Below, piece by piece: positions 15,973 through 24,829 of a stretch of DNA of 60,676 nt. The notes under the pieces were generated by a model. The model saw only the letters and a list, made by a program, of their open reading frames with translations, was not told the DNA's origin and made no database searches. This DNA comes from MAG-120531 sp038125995 (GTDB lineage: Bacteria; Bacteroidota; Bacteroidia; Flavobacteriales; Flavobacteriaceae): contig JAYPEX010000011.1 of NCBI GenBank assembly GCA_038125995.1, positions 1-60,676 on the forward strand. The letters are read 5' to 3'. Positions within the stretch are counted from its first letter, which is position 1. Every line of letters begins with the position of its first letter. A program made the translations under genes and the position numbers.

Positions 15973-17097
15973 TTAGTAGTTGGTTGTGTTGGTAATTTCT
16001 AAACCGTAACCAATAATACCAACGCGCTTTACTCGCTCAGCATTAGTTAATAGATTTATTTTATTGATGTTGAGGTCGTGTAAGATTTGAGCCCCAACTC
16101 CAAAATCTTTAGCATCCATTTCGACAGGAGGAGCATCAATAATTCCTTCTGATTGTAATCGCTTTAAAGCTTTTAGACGAACGAACATATTCTCAGGGTT
16201 TGGATCTTGATTGATAAAAACAATCGCACCTTTTTCAGCTTTGTTAATGGCATCAAAAATTTCATCGAGTTTACGATCGGTACCCGAAGTAAGTGATCCT
16301 AAAATATCATTATTGAACTGAGTGGAATTAATTCTGGTAAGTACTTCTTCATTCTTCTTCCAAGTTCCTTTGGTTAGAGCGAGGTGATAATGCTCGTTAG
16401 TTGTTTGTTTATAGGCCCTAATACGATATTCTCCGAATCGGGTCTTGATTTGAAAATCTTCTTTCTTTTCAATGAGACTATCGTGTTCCATACGATAGGC
16501 AACGAGATCTTCGATTGAAACAATTTTTAAATCAAAACGTTTGGCCACTTCTAAAAGCTGTGGTAAACGAGCCATAGAACCATCGTCGTTCATTACCTCT
16601 ACGATTACTCCAGCAGGTTTGTAACCAGCTAAACGCGCAAAGTCTATTGCAGCCTCAGTATGTCCTGTTCTTCGCAGTACACCTCCTTCTTTTGCAATTA
16701 GTGGAAAGATATGTCCGGGTCTAGATAATTCGTGAGGTTTGATTTGATCGTCTACTAAGGATTTAACTGTTTTTGCTCTATCTGATGCAGAGATACCTGT
16801 AGTAACACCGTATCCCTTTAAATCTACAGATACTGTAAAAGCTGTTTCCATTGGATCTGTATTGTTGGTAACCATACGAGACAATCCCAATTGCTTACAT
16901 CTACTTTCAGTTAAAGGAGCACAAATCAATCCTCTTCCATGAGTCGCCATAAAATTAATCATTTCAGGCGTTGCTAATTCAGCAATAGCCAGGAAATCTC
17001 CCTCATTTTCTCTGTTTTCATCATCGACCACGATGATAACTTTTCCCTGTTTTAAATCTTCAACAGCTTCTTCAATAGTGTTTAGTAGGGTGCTCAT
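15973..17097 (-). CDS. ribB: 3,4-dihydroxy-2-butanone-4-phosphate synthase with degenerate GTP cyclohydrolase II domain
   Basis: RibBA-like protein of 374 residues. The N-terminal DHBP synthase half is intact: DDENRENEGD at 25-34, THGRGLICAPL at 52-62, TGISASDRAKT, RPGHIFPL and GHTEAAID. It makes the four-carbon precursor of riboflavin from ribulose 5-phosphate. The C-terminal half aligns with GTP cyclohydrolase II, but the zinc cysteines are gone: the canonical HSECLTGD reads NSTQFNND and the canonical CDCG region reads SGTD. That half is probably not a cyclohydrolase, so a separate ribA should exist elsewhere. The start overlaps lptF/G by 4 nt. Confidence 0.92.
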   Translation of the reverse strand: MSTLLNTIEEAVEDLKQGKVIIVVDDENRENEGDFLAIAELATPEMINFMATHGRGLICAPLTESRCKQLGLSRMVTNNTDPMETAFTVSVDLKGYGVTTGISASDRAKTVKSLVDDQIKPHELSRPGHIFPLIAKEGGVLRRTGHTEAAIDFARLAGYKPAGVIVEVMNDDGSMARLPQLLEVAKRFDLKIVSIEDLVAYRMEHDSLIEKKEDFQIKTRFGEYRIRAYKQTTNEHYHLALTKGTWKKNEEVLTRINSTQFNNDILGSLTSGTDRKLDEIFDAINKAEKGAIVFINQDPNPENMFVRLKALKRLQSEGIIDAPPVEMDAKDFGVGAQILHDLNINKINLLTNAERVKRVGIIGYGLEITNTTNY

Positions 17098-18620
17098 GTT
17101 TTATTTTTAGACCGGACAAATTTACTAATTAATTGTGGTAATTTCTTTACAGAAAAATTTAACTGAAGGATTCCTTTGTCTTTTGTAGCTCTTAGTGTCA
17201 AGAAAATCCCTAAAGGCAGCATTACAAATGTTGGAATCCATGCTCCTAAATATGAACTTATATTTCCTTCTTTTGCATAATTATATGAAAATACACCTAA
17301 GAAATAATAGGTTAGGAACAGTACAATGGCTATGATCATCGGTAATCCCAATCCACCTTTTCTAATGATTGCCCCAAGTGGTGCTCCTACAAAAAAGAGA
17401 ATGATACAGGAAAGCGCCAATGAGAACTTCTTGTGAATTTCCAAGACGTGAACATTGTACATTTTTTCTCTAATGATTAATTCCCTCTGTTTACTTTCAA
17501 CAGTATTAAAAGCACTAAATACCTTATTCTTTGCAATAGAGAAAATTTGTGCCATCTCAAAAACCGTAAATTCACTGACAATATCATCAATATTTTCTGC
17601 TGGAACATAGGTATTAATGGAGTCACTTTTAGACTCTTTTGCTGTTCCAATAAATTTATTCGGTATGTTTTTAATTGAACCGTTATCTGCAAAATCTCTA
17701 GAAGAAGTCTCTATGAGTTCAATATTCATTCGAGTTAGTACATTTTTGGATAGCGCTTGAAATACCATTCGATTACTCATTTGTATCGAATCCATATCGG
17801 TAAGTAATTGACTTATTTTTTTAATTCGTTCTGAATTTATTTTGACATCTTCATTGAGGTCAACATCCTGAATTTCATTGAGGTCAATATTGATGATATA
17901 GGTTTCAAAATCAGAGAAAGCAAAGGGTCTCTTTCGCTTATCACTGTTGGAAGTTACCTGTATATCTTCATAATAATTACCATTGTAGAGAAAAAGTTGA
18001 ATAATATTGGAGTTTTTGGTTGAAATAAATTCTCCTGATTCTGCTTTTATGACGGTTGAATTTACCTCTTTAGCTGTTTTTTTATGTATAGTTACATTTT
18101 TGAGATAACGATCATTTTCACCGTATTTTTCATCAACAAGGATGGTCATGCCTGTTCCTGCAAATTCACTGAACACCCCTTCGGTTAAAGCGACTGAGGG
18201 TTTGAGCTTTGCGATATTCCTTCTCAGACTATAAGATTTTTGTTTTGATACAGGGATGACATTGTTTGCAAAGAAGAATGTAACAACACCCAAGATAGAT
18301 ACCAGTACAATCAATGAGCGCATGGCTCTTTGAAGTGAGATTCCAGAGGCTTTCATCGCTGCAAACTCGTAGTGTTCTGCAAATTCACCAAAGGTGAGAA
18401 TAGAAGCTAACAATACAGTTAAAGGAAGTACTTTTTCAGTTAAATCGGGAAGCATATAGAATACGAACTTGGCAATGATGCTTATATCTAATCCCTTACC
18501 AGCTAAGTCATCGATAAAGAGCCAAATCATCTGAAAGATGAATATAAGCATCAAGATCGCAAATGAACTGATGAATTTGCGAATAAAAGTTCCAAATATA
18601 TAGCGATCTAATAGCTTCAA
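17094..18620 (-). CDS. LptF/LptG-family permease (YjgP/YjgQ)
   Basis: Inner-membrane subunit of the lipopolysaccharide transporter that extracts LPS and passes it to LptC/LptA. The 508 residues give three N-terminal membrane helices (about 12-120), a large periplasmic region (about 130-390) and three C-terminal helices (about 395-490), the family layout. The periplasmic part is longer than in E. coli LptF/G (about 360 residues total there), as is usual in Bacteroidota. LptF cannot be told from LptG here. It overlaps lolA and ribB by 4 nt each (ATGA junctions). Confidence 0.9.
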   Translation of the reverse strand: MKLLDRYIFGTFIRKFISSFAILMLIFIFQMIWLFIDDLAGKGLDISIIAKFVFYMLPDLTEKVLPLTVLLASILTFGEFAEHYEFAAMKASGISLQRAMRSLIVLVSILGVVTFFFANNVIPVSKQKSYSLRRNIAKLKPSVALTEGVFSEFAGTGMTILVDEKYGENDRYLKNVTIHKKTAKEVNSTVIKAESGEFISTKNSNIIQLFLYNGNYYEDIQVTSNSDKRKRPFAFSDFETYIINIDLNEIQDVDLNEDVKINSERIKKISQLLTDMDSIQMSNRMVFQALSKNVLTRMNIELIETSSRDFADNGSIKNIPNKFIGTAKESKSDSINTYVPAENIDDIVSEFTVFEMAQIFSIAKNKVFSAFNTVESKQRELIIREKMYNVHVLEIHKKFSLALSCIILFFVGAPLGAIIRKGGLGLPMIIAIVLFLTYYFLGVFSYNYAKEGNISSYLGAWIPTFVMLPLGIFLTLRATKDKGILQLNFSVKKLPQLISKFVRSKNKT

Positions 18621-19255
18621 TCTTCGATAATATAATACCCGAGTTGCTGATAGTGATCTCTATCAAACATAAAACTGTTAGGATCTAGATCGGTGTTGGT
18701 CAAAAATGATTTTACACTGATGGTAGTAACAGTACCGTTATTTCCTTTTTGAATCAACTTGTAAATTTGAAGTTGTTCTTTTAAAATCCCCAAGAGTAAT
18801 TGTTCCATATCAGAATCACTGTCGATAGGGGTCAATTTGACATATTGTACAGTTCCTTCAGGGGTATTTTGTTCAATATCCATTTCATAGGTATATCCAT
18901 CTCTGTAGAAATCAAATAAATTAGAAGGAGAGATGCTGTCCTGATCGTCTGTTTTATCGACGATGGTCACCTCTTCATTTTCATCGACGATCGTGATAAC
19001 TTTTGTACCGTCAAACAACTGCTTGATTCCCATATAATCAAAAAAGTAGAGGCTGTCTTTTAGGGTAATCCTGCCTTTTGTATCTTGACGAATATCTGCT
19101 ACCTCATTGTAGAGACTGTAATCAAAATCCAATTTAATATTCTCGTAAGATCTGATTTTGTTATAAACGGACTCTAACAATGTCTCTGGATCTTCTTGAG
19201 CACTGAGGTTTTGAAACAGTAGTAATCCAAAAAATAATAGTGTTATCTTTTTCAT
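18617..19255 (-). CDS. LolA-like outer-membrane lipoprotein carrier
   Basis: 212-residue periplasmic protein with a signal peptide (MKKITLLFFGLLLFQNLSAQ). The body has the LolA pattern: an N-terminal helix, then alternating beta strands with KGRITLKDSLYFFDY and LFDGTKVITIVDENEEVTIV. LolA ferries lipoproteins from the inner to the outer membrane. It lies between ftsK and lptF/G with overlaps of 1 and 4 nt, so cell division and envelope export genes share a transcript. The fold assignment rests on pattern and synteny. Confidence 0.85.
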   Translation of the reverse strand: MKKITLLFFGLLLFQNLSAQEDPETLLESVYNKIRSYENIKLDFDYSLYNEVADIRQDTKGRITLKDSLYFFDYMGIKQLFDGTKVITIVDENEEVTIVDKTDDQDSISPSNLFDFYRDGYTYEMDIEQNTPEGTVQYVKLTPIDSDSDMEQLLLGILKEQLQIYKLIQKGNNGTVTTISVKSFLTNTDLDPNSFMFDRDHYQQLGYYIIED

Positions 19256-21618
19256 TAGGCGTTATTTTCATTACTTAACAACTGGTCTAAGGCCATCAGG
19301 TCTGGAACCATAACTTGGCGAGCTTTAGAGCCTTCAAAAGGACCTACAATACCCGCTGCTTCTAACTGATCAATAATCCTGCCAGCTCTGTTATATCCCA
19401 GTTTTAATTTTCTTTGAATTAGGGAGGCAGATCCTTGTTGCGCAACTACAATGACTTCTGCAGCCTCTCTAAATAAAGCATCTCTTTCAGAGGCATCGAT
19501 ATCTAGTACAGAAGTCGATTCTTCGCCTACGTATTCTGGAAGTAAATGTGCATCTGGATAAGCTTTTTGAGATCCGATATACTCGGTGATTTTTTGAACC
19601 TCAGGTGTATCTACAAATGCGCATTGCAAACGAGTCACATCGTTTCCTTGAGTATATAACATATCACCTCTACCAATAAGTTGATCAGCTCCCTGTGCGT
19701 CTAAAATTGTCCTAGAATCAATTTTTGAAGTAACTCTAAAAGCGATACGAGCAGGGAAGTTTGCTTTAATAAGACCTGTGATAACATTGACTGATGGTCT
19801 TTGTGTTGCAATGATTAAATGAATACCGATGGCACGAGCCAATTGAGCAAGACGAGCAATAGGAGACTCTATTTCTTTGCCAGTAGTCATAATCAAATCT
19901 GCAAATTCATCGATGACTAAGACAATATAGGGAAGAAATTTATGACCATCATTGGGATTGAGTTTACGCGCCTTGAATTTTGCATTGTACTCTTTGATGT
20001 TTCGAACCATCGCTATTTTTAAAAGCTCATAGCGATTATCCATTTCAATACACAAGGAATTTAAGGTATTGACAACCTTTGTGGTGTCAGTGATAATGGC
20101 ATCATCAGTATCAGGAAGCTTCGCTAAAAAATGGCGTTCTATTTTATTAAACAGTGTTAATTCAACTTTTTTAGGATCGACAAGAACAAACTTTACTTCA
20201 GCCGGATGTTTTTTGTACAATAAGGAAGTAAGTACCGCGTTAAGACCTACAGATTTCCCCTGACCTGTAGCACCTGCCATGAGTAAGTGAGGCATCTTAG
20301 CGAGATCGACCACAAAGGATTCGTTTGAAATGGTTTTACCAAAAGCTATGGGCAATTCCATTTCAGCTTTTTGAAATTTGGTTGAAGCAATCACGGATCT
20401 CATAGAAACGGTAGTGGCATTTTTGTTTGGAACTTCAATTCCAATGGTACCTTTACCAGGAATAGGAGCAATGATACGAATACCAAGAGCTGCTAGTGAA
20501 AGTGCAATATCATCTTCTAAGTTTTTAATCTTTGAGATACGAACTCCAGCGTCTGGAACAATTTCATAGAGGGTCACTGTAGGACCAATGGTTGCTTTAA
20601 TATTGGAGATTCCTATATTGTAGTTCTTTAGTGTTTCTACAATTTTAACTTTGTTCTCCTCTAATTCTTCTTCGTTAATGGTTATTCCACCACCACCTCC
20701 GTGTTCTTCTAAAAGATTGATAGGTGGAAATTTGTATTTAGATAGCTCCAAAGTGGGATCGAAGGAACCAAAATCCTCAACAATTTTATTGGCGAGTTGT
20801 TCGACTTCATCTTCTTCATGTGCTTGAGTTACTTCAACTTTTAAATCATCTTCAACTGATATTTCCTCATTTTTTGTTTTTTCAACTGTTGGTTCTAAGA
20901 TAATTGATGAGGATTCAGGCTCGAGGTCGCTTACAGATTCGATGGTTGGTTCTTGGCTTTCAATTTCTGATCGATGTGTATAGGGATCAATGGTTTGATC
21001 TTCGAGTTGATCATCACTGGTGATCGGATCTGTGTTTTTTTTAGAGGTTAGCTTTTTTAGAAGAGTATAGGGCTGAAAGTTAAAAACTCTTACGGCAAAA
21101 ACAATTAGCCCCAAAACAAGTAGAACTAACACTCCTGATGTTCCTACATAATCACTGATAAAGAGATTCATTTCAAATCCTACAACTCCAGAGAGGATTG
21201 GATAGGATTCAAAAAAGAATCCCATAGCCATAGAAATCCACAAGAGTGAATACATAGACCAAAAAAACATACGAGCTAGTTTTTTTGTTTCTAAGCTAAA
21301 AAAAAGAAAAAAACCCCAAGCTCCAATAAAAAAACTGATGATGAAAGATGCAATACCAAAACCTTTGTAGACAAAAAAGTGTGCTAATGAGGCACCAACC
21401 TTATTAAATACATTTGAAGCTTTTACAGATCGAGATGAGAATTCGTCTAAAATACTTTGATCAGTTTGCCAGTTTGAAAAATAGGATAGGAAAGAAATTG
21501 AAAGTACAATGGCGAATAAAAATAGAGCAGCACCAAGTATAACCGTGTTTTTCTTAGAAAGTTGAAATGAAGTTCTCATGCGCTGCCTTGTAGATATCTT
21601 AGATTTCGATTTTGCCAT
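19255..21618 (-). CDS. ftsK: DNA translocase FtsK
   Basis: Septum-anchored DNA pump, 787 residues. Four or five membrane segments fill residues about 25-190. A short acidic linker (about 200-300) follows, then the RecA-type motor with Walker A GATGQGKSVGLN and Walker B IVLVIDEFADLIM. The C-terminal gamma winged-helix is present (EAAEVIVVAQQGSASLIQRK onward), which in E. coli reads KOPS and activates XerD. A short linker of this kind is like SpoIIIE and most Bacteroidota FtsK proteins rather than E. coli FtsK. It heads the operon ftsK-lolA-lptF/G-ribB. Confidence 0.96.
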   Translation of the reverse strand: MAKSKSKISTRQRMRTSFQLSKKNTVILGAALFLFAIVLSISFLSYFSNWQTDQSILDEFSSRSVKASNVFNKVGASLAHFFVYKGFGIASFIISFFIGAWGFFLFFSLETKKLARMFFWSMYSLLWISMAMGFFFESYPILSGVVGFEMNLFISDYVGTSGVLVLLVLGLIVFAVRVFNFQPYTLLKKLTSKKNTDPITSDDQLEDQTIDPYTHRSEIESQEPTIESVSDLEPESSSIILEPTVEKTKNEEISVEDDLKVEVTQAHEEDEVEQLANKIVEDFGSFDPTLELSKYKFPPINLLEEHGGGGGITINEEELEENKVKIVETLKNYNIGISNIKATIGPTVTLYEIVPDAGVRISKIKNLEDDIALSLAALGIRIIAPIPGKGTIGIEVPNKNATTVSMRSVIASTKFQKAEMELPIAFGKTISNESFVVDLAKMPHLLMAGATGQGKSVGLNAVLTSLLYKKHPAEVKFVLVDPKKVELTLFNKIERHFLAKLPDTDDAIITDTTKVVNTLNSLCIEMDNRYELLKIAMVRNIKEYNAKFKARKLNPNDGHKFLPYIVLVIDEFADLIMTTGKEIESPIARLAQLARAIGIHLIIATQRPSVNVITGLIKANFPARIAFRVTSKIDSRTILDAQGADQLIGRGDMLYTQGNDVTRLQCAFVDTPEVQKITEYIGSQKAYPDAHLLPEYVGEESTSVLDIDASERDALFREAAEVIVVAQQGSASLIQRKLKLGYNRAGRIIDQLEAAGIVGPFEGSKARQVMVPDLMALDQLLSNENNA

Positions 21619-21644
21619 AAATCCGAGTAAAGATGCTAAAATAC

Positions 21645-21676
21645 AAAAAGCGAGGCAAAACCTCGCTTTTATTTTT
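21645..21676. terminator. Terminator after the peroxiredoxin-thioredoxin operon
   Basis: AAAAAGCGAGG and CCTCGCTTTT form a strong stem around CAAAA with runs of A and T on the two sides. It lies between the last gene of the redox operon and the ftsK start, which it precedes by about 30 bp. Confidence 0.85.
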
Positions 21677-21694
21677 GAATCTAATTAAAGAATA

Positions 21695-21952
21695 TTATTG
21701 ATCGATAGACCCCAATACGCGTTTCATAAAATCATTTAGAGCTTGTTTTTTATCAGTTCCCGATTTGATTGATTTAGAGACTTCTAAAGCTCCATATAAA
21801 TTGGAAATCAATTCACCTAACACATCTAATTCTTCGTCTTTAATAGCAGGAGAATCAGTTAAGTATTCCAAGGTTTCTAATGTTTCATTCAAGAAATCCT
21901 CATCATTCTCTTCTACAAACTGGACCAGATGTTTAATTAGCGGTAATCTCAT
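21695..21952 (-). CDS. Small acidic helical protein following thioredoxin (possibly DUF6952)
   Basis: 85 residues, mostly charged and predicted helical: MRLPLIKHLVQFVEENDEDF, then LETLEYLTDSPAIKDEELDV. No signal peptide or membrane segment. It starts inside the thioredoxin gene (20-nt overlap), so its translation is probably coupled to thioredoxin. From memory it resembles a small family that accompanies thioredoxin in Flavobacteriia (annotated DUF6952, I think); no function is known to me. An adaptor or substrate of the thioredoxin is possible, but this is inference. Confidence 0.75.
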   Translation of the reverse strand: MRLPLIKHLVQFVEENDEDFLNETLETLEYLTDSPAIKDEELDVLGELISNLYGALEVSKSIKSGTDKKQALNDFMKRVLGSIDQ

Positions 21953-22244
21953 TGATAAATTCTTTTAGATTTTCGTACTTATTGGTTTGTATTTGATTCA
22001 CCAATTGACCGTTTCTAAAGGCAGCAAAAGTAGGTAAGTTATCTACATTAGCTAAGGCTCTAGAATTTGGAAACTTTTCAGCATCAACTACTACAAATAT
22101 AGCATTTTGATGCTCTGAAGCTTCACGCTTAAATTTAGGTTTCATAATTCTACAATTACCACACCAACCAGCAGAATACTGTACAAAAACTGTGTTGTTT
22201 TTAGTGATTACTTCTGATAGATTATCTTGACTTAATTCGATCAT
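21933..22244 (-). CDS. Thioredoxin-family protein with WCGNC active site
   Basis: 103-residue single thioredoxin domain without signal peptide, so cytoplasmic. The active site is W27-C28-G29-N30-C31; the usual Pro between the cysteines is Asn, which should shift redox potential and cysteine reactivity. The cis-Pro segment NLPTFAAFRNGQLV is retained. It lies 35 nt downstream of the peroxiredoxin and is the likely reductant for it (inference from the operon). Confidence 0.92.
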   Translation of the reverse strand: MIELSQDNLSEVITKNNTVFVQYSAGWCGNCRIMKPKFKREASEHQNAIFVVVDAEKFPNSRALANVDNLPTFAAFRNGQLVNQIQTNKYENLKEFINEITAN

Positions 22245-22279
22245 AACTAATAAATTAATATAGATTATATAATTGACTA

Positions 22280-22918
22280 TTAGTGAGTAGATAAGTATTC
22301 CTTAACACCTTTAGCATTGGCTTGCATCGCATCTTTACCTTCTTCCCAGTTAGCAGGGCAAACTTCACCGTGAGTTTGAACATGAGTATAAGCATCGATC
22401 AATCTAATAAAATCACTTACTTCTCTTCCTAAAGGCATATCGTTGATGTTTTCGTGAAATACTTTTCCATCTTCATCGATTAGGTAAGTTGCTCTATAAG
22501 TAACATTGTCTCCAGAGAGTTCAATTACGTTAGTTTCTTCGTTATAATGCTCTTCTGTAGCATCTAAAATTCCAAGAGTAGAAGAAAGGTTTCTATTAGC
22601 GTCGGAGATTAATGGGTATGAAACTCCTTCGATACCACCATTGTCTTTTGCTGTGTTTAACCATGCAAAGTGAACTTCAGCAGTATCACAAGATGCACCA
22701 ATTACTAAAGTATTTCTTTTTTCGAATTCTCCTAAAGCTTCTTGGAAAGCGTGTAATTCAGTTGGACAAACAAAAGTAAAATCCTTTGGGTACCAGAATA
22801 ACAATACTTTTTTCTTTTCAGTTCTAGCTTTTTCTAGTACGTTTAATTCAAAAGTATCTCCTAATTCGTCGATCGCTTTTACAGTTAAATTTGGGAATTG
22901 TTTACCTACGTATGACAT
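22280..22918 (-). CDS. 2-Cys peroxiredoxin (AhpC/Prx1 type)
   Basis: Reduces hydrogen peroxide and alkyl hydroperoxides. 212 residues; peroxidatic C51 in DFTFVCPTE, resolving C187 in HGEVCPANW, as in typical 2-Cys enzymes. A further Cys sits in GASCDTAEVHFAW. It is the first gene of a three-gene unit with thioredoxin and a small acidic protein; no AhpF flavoprotein is present, so the thioredoxin is the probable electron donor. An inverted repeat at its promoter suggests peroxide or metal control. Confidence 0.95.
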   Translation of the reverse strand: MSYVGKQFPNLTVKAIDELGDTFELNVLEKARTEKKKVLLFWYPKDFTFVCPTELHAFQEALGEFEKRNTLVIGASCDTAEVHFAWLNTAKDNGGIEGVSYPLISDANRNLSSTLGILDATEEHYNEETNVIELSGDNVTYRATYLIDEDGKVFHENINDMPLGREVSDFIRLIDAYTHVQTHGEVCPANWEEGKDAMQANAKGVKEYLSTH

Positions 22919-22944
22919 TGTTTAAATTTTAAAAGTTAATGATA

Positions 22945-22989
22945 CAAATATACAAAGAGAACACTGCTTATGATAAGATATTTATCATA
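22945..22989 (-). promoter_or_regulatory. Promoter of the peroxiredoxin operon with inverted-repeat operator candidate
   Basis: On the minus strand a perfect -7 element TATATTTG (CAAATATA at 22945-22952) lies 27 bp before the peroxiredoxin ATG. Upstream, at the -33 to -50 region, two perfect 8-bp arms, TATGATAA (22969-22976) and TTATCATA (22982-22989), flank GATAT. Placement and AT-rich dyad form are like sites of Fur/PerR or OxyR type regulators, but the regulator is not identified. Confidence 0.55.
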
Positions 22990-23015
22990 TTATTCAATCC
23001 AATAATAAAGAAAAC

Positions 23016-24449
23016 TTATGATTGAAGTTTCTTTATTTTATATCCAATAGCAGCTATAGCAAGAGTAGTGATAGGGCTGAGCCAATTAAAGATACTATAC
23101 ATAAAATATGAAGCTACTGGAACACCTAAAACACCTGAGTGATAAGCTCCACAGGTATTCCATGGAATTAAAACCGATGTTACTGTACCTGAATCTTCTA
23201 ATGTTCTACTCAAATTTTCAGGAGCGAGTCCTTTTTCTCGATAGGCCTTTGAAAACATTTTACCTGGTACCACAATGGCGAGGTATTGATCAGAGGCAGT
23301 AAGGTTTAAAGCAACACAACTACCAACAGTACTTGCAAAGAGACCAAAAGTTGTTTTGGCAACTTTTAACATGGAAGTACTCAATTTGTTGAGTGCACCA
23401 ATACCATCCATGAATCCACCAAATACCATAGCACATAGAATTAACCAAATCGTTCCTAACATCCCATACATTCCACTTGATGAAAACAATTCATTAAGAA
23501 TAGGGTTGGGAGTTTCAATATTGGTATTGACCGTAATCGCATTCAATATACCCTTGTAAGCATTGATAAAATTAAAGTCCATTGCACCTACGACTATTGA
23601 AGGTTGAAAAATTAGTGCAAACAACGCTCCTAAAAGCGTCCCAATCAACAAAGCAATAAGTGGTGGGGTCTTTTTAACGATCATAAAAATCACTCCCAAT
23701 GGAACCAAAAACAACCATCCATTGATGTTGAACGTCATTTGGATTTCATTTTGTAAACTACCAATATCGGTTTGTCCATTGATGTCGATTGTGAATCCCA
23801 ATACAACAAACACAATGAGCGTTATGATATACGTGGGAATAGTTGTGATCGTCATATAACGGATATGAGAGAACAATTCTCCACCTGCCATCGCAGGAGC
23901 GAGGTTCGTTGTATCGGATAAAGGAGACATTTTATCTCCAAAATAAGCTCCTGATAAAACAGCTCCAGCGGTCATTCCCATTGGAATTCCAAGTGCGTTA
24001 CCTATACCGATAAGCGCGATACCAACTGTTGCAGAAGTCGTCCAAGAACTTCCAGTTGCAATCGATATAATCGATGAAATTAGGACTGTAGCTGCTAAAA
24101 ATATCGTTGGATTTAAAATCTCTAATCCATAATAAATCATTGCAGGTATAATACCACTGACAAGCCAAGTTCCGGATAAAGCTCCAACCATAAGCAATAT
24201 TAAGATGGCACCTGTAGTTGACATCACATTGTGCTGAACGTGATTCATCATTTCACTAAAAGAGATTTTGTTTTTAAATCCTATAAGAGCTGCTACAGCA
24301 CCTCCTATAAGAAGCATGAACTGATTGGATCCACTCAGTGCATCATCTCCGAAGATAAAAACATTATATGCTAAAAGTCCAATTAGAACAAAAATAGGGA
24401 TTAAAGCATCTGTTAAACTGATGTCGGTCTTGGAAGTAGAATTACTCAT
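23016..24449 (-). CDS. nhaC: Na+/H+ antiporter NhaC family
   Basis: 477-residue inner-membrane protein with 11-12 hydrophobic segments. The NhaC-type signature is visible: ATGSSWTTSATVGIALIGIG near residue 131, GAYFGDKMSPLSDTTNLA near 167, and a second half with TASDQYLAIVVPG and LEDSGTVTSVLIPWNTCGAY. Related NhaC-like carriers exchange malate/lactate or other amines, so sodium export is likely but not certain. It is a single gene with no neighbour on its strand. A sodium antiporter fits a marine lifestyle (inference). Confidence 0.9.
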   Translation of the reverse strand: MSNSTSKTDISLTDALIPIFVLIGLLAYNVFIFGDDALSGSNQFMLLIGGAVAALIGFKNKISFSEMMNHVQHNVMSTTGAILILLMVGALSGTWLVSGIIPAMIYYGLEILNPTIFLAATVLISSIISIATGSSWTTSATVGIALIGIGNALGIPMGMTAGAVLSGAYFGDKMSPLSDTTNLAPAMAGGELFSHIRYMTITTIPTYIITLIVFVVLGFTIDINGQTDIGSLQNEIQMTFNINGWLFLVPLGVIFMIVKKTPPLIALLIGTLLGALFALIFQPSIVVGAMDFNFINAYKGILNAITVNTNIETPNPILNELFSSSGMYGMLGTIWLILCAMVFGGFMDGIGALNKLSTSMLKVAKTTFGLFASTVGSCVALNLTASDQYLAIVVPGKMFSKAYREKGLAPENLSRTLEDSGTVTSVLIPWNTCGAYHSGVLGVPVASYFMYSIFNWLSPITTLAIAAIGYKIKKLQS

Positions 24450-24503
24450 AAATAGTTATTGATATTAGGAGGTAATATTACAAAACTTTATCCAAACATT
24501 CCT

Positions 24504-24644
24504 TTATCCTTTTAAAAGTAGCTCCCAAATTTCTGTCAAGTCCTTTGAAGAAATGAATAAATCGAGGGAATAAACCCTTTTCAATTGTTCTTCAACAGCA
24601 TTTTTAGAAGCGATAAAAGTTCCAGAGGCACTAAATAGAGTAAT
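24504..24644 (-). pseudogene. Possible decayed 3' fragment of a gene
   Basis: Minus-strand frame of 46 codons ending in TAA (24504-24506), preceded directly by two in-frame stops and lacking a start codon. The translation has protein-like composition with an amphipathic tail (LTEIWELLLKG). I do not recognise the family. The frame is longer than chance would usually give in such AT-rich sequence, but this is weak support. It lies in the 380-bp gap between nhaC and lpd; the remainder of that gap, apart from the lpd promoter, holds nothing I can identify. Confidence 0.25.
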
Positions 24645-24781
24645 TTATTATCGAAGAATAGCTAACAAACAACACGATTGATGTTATTGTAAAAGTTTAA
24701 CATGGTTATTAATCAGTATTTTATTTATAGATAAACTTAAGTAGGCCGACTAATTACATATTGATTAAAGATAAAAAATAC

Positions 24782-24811
24782 TTTGAGTATCTATAAATAG
24801 TGCTATTTTTG
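24782..24811 (+). promoter_or_regulatory. Bacteroidota-type promoter of lpd
   Basis: TTTG at 24782-24785 and the -7 element TATTTTTG at 24804-24811 with an 18-bp spacer. The predicted start is about 24815, 15 nt before the ATG at 24830. Confidence 0.75.
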
Positions 24812-24829
24812 TGATAAAATTTGTACTTT

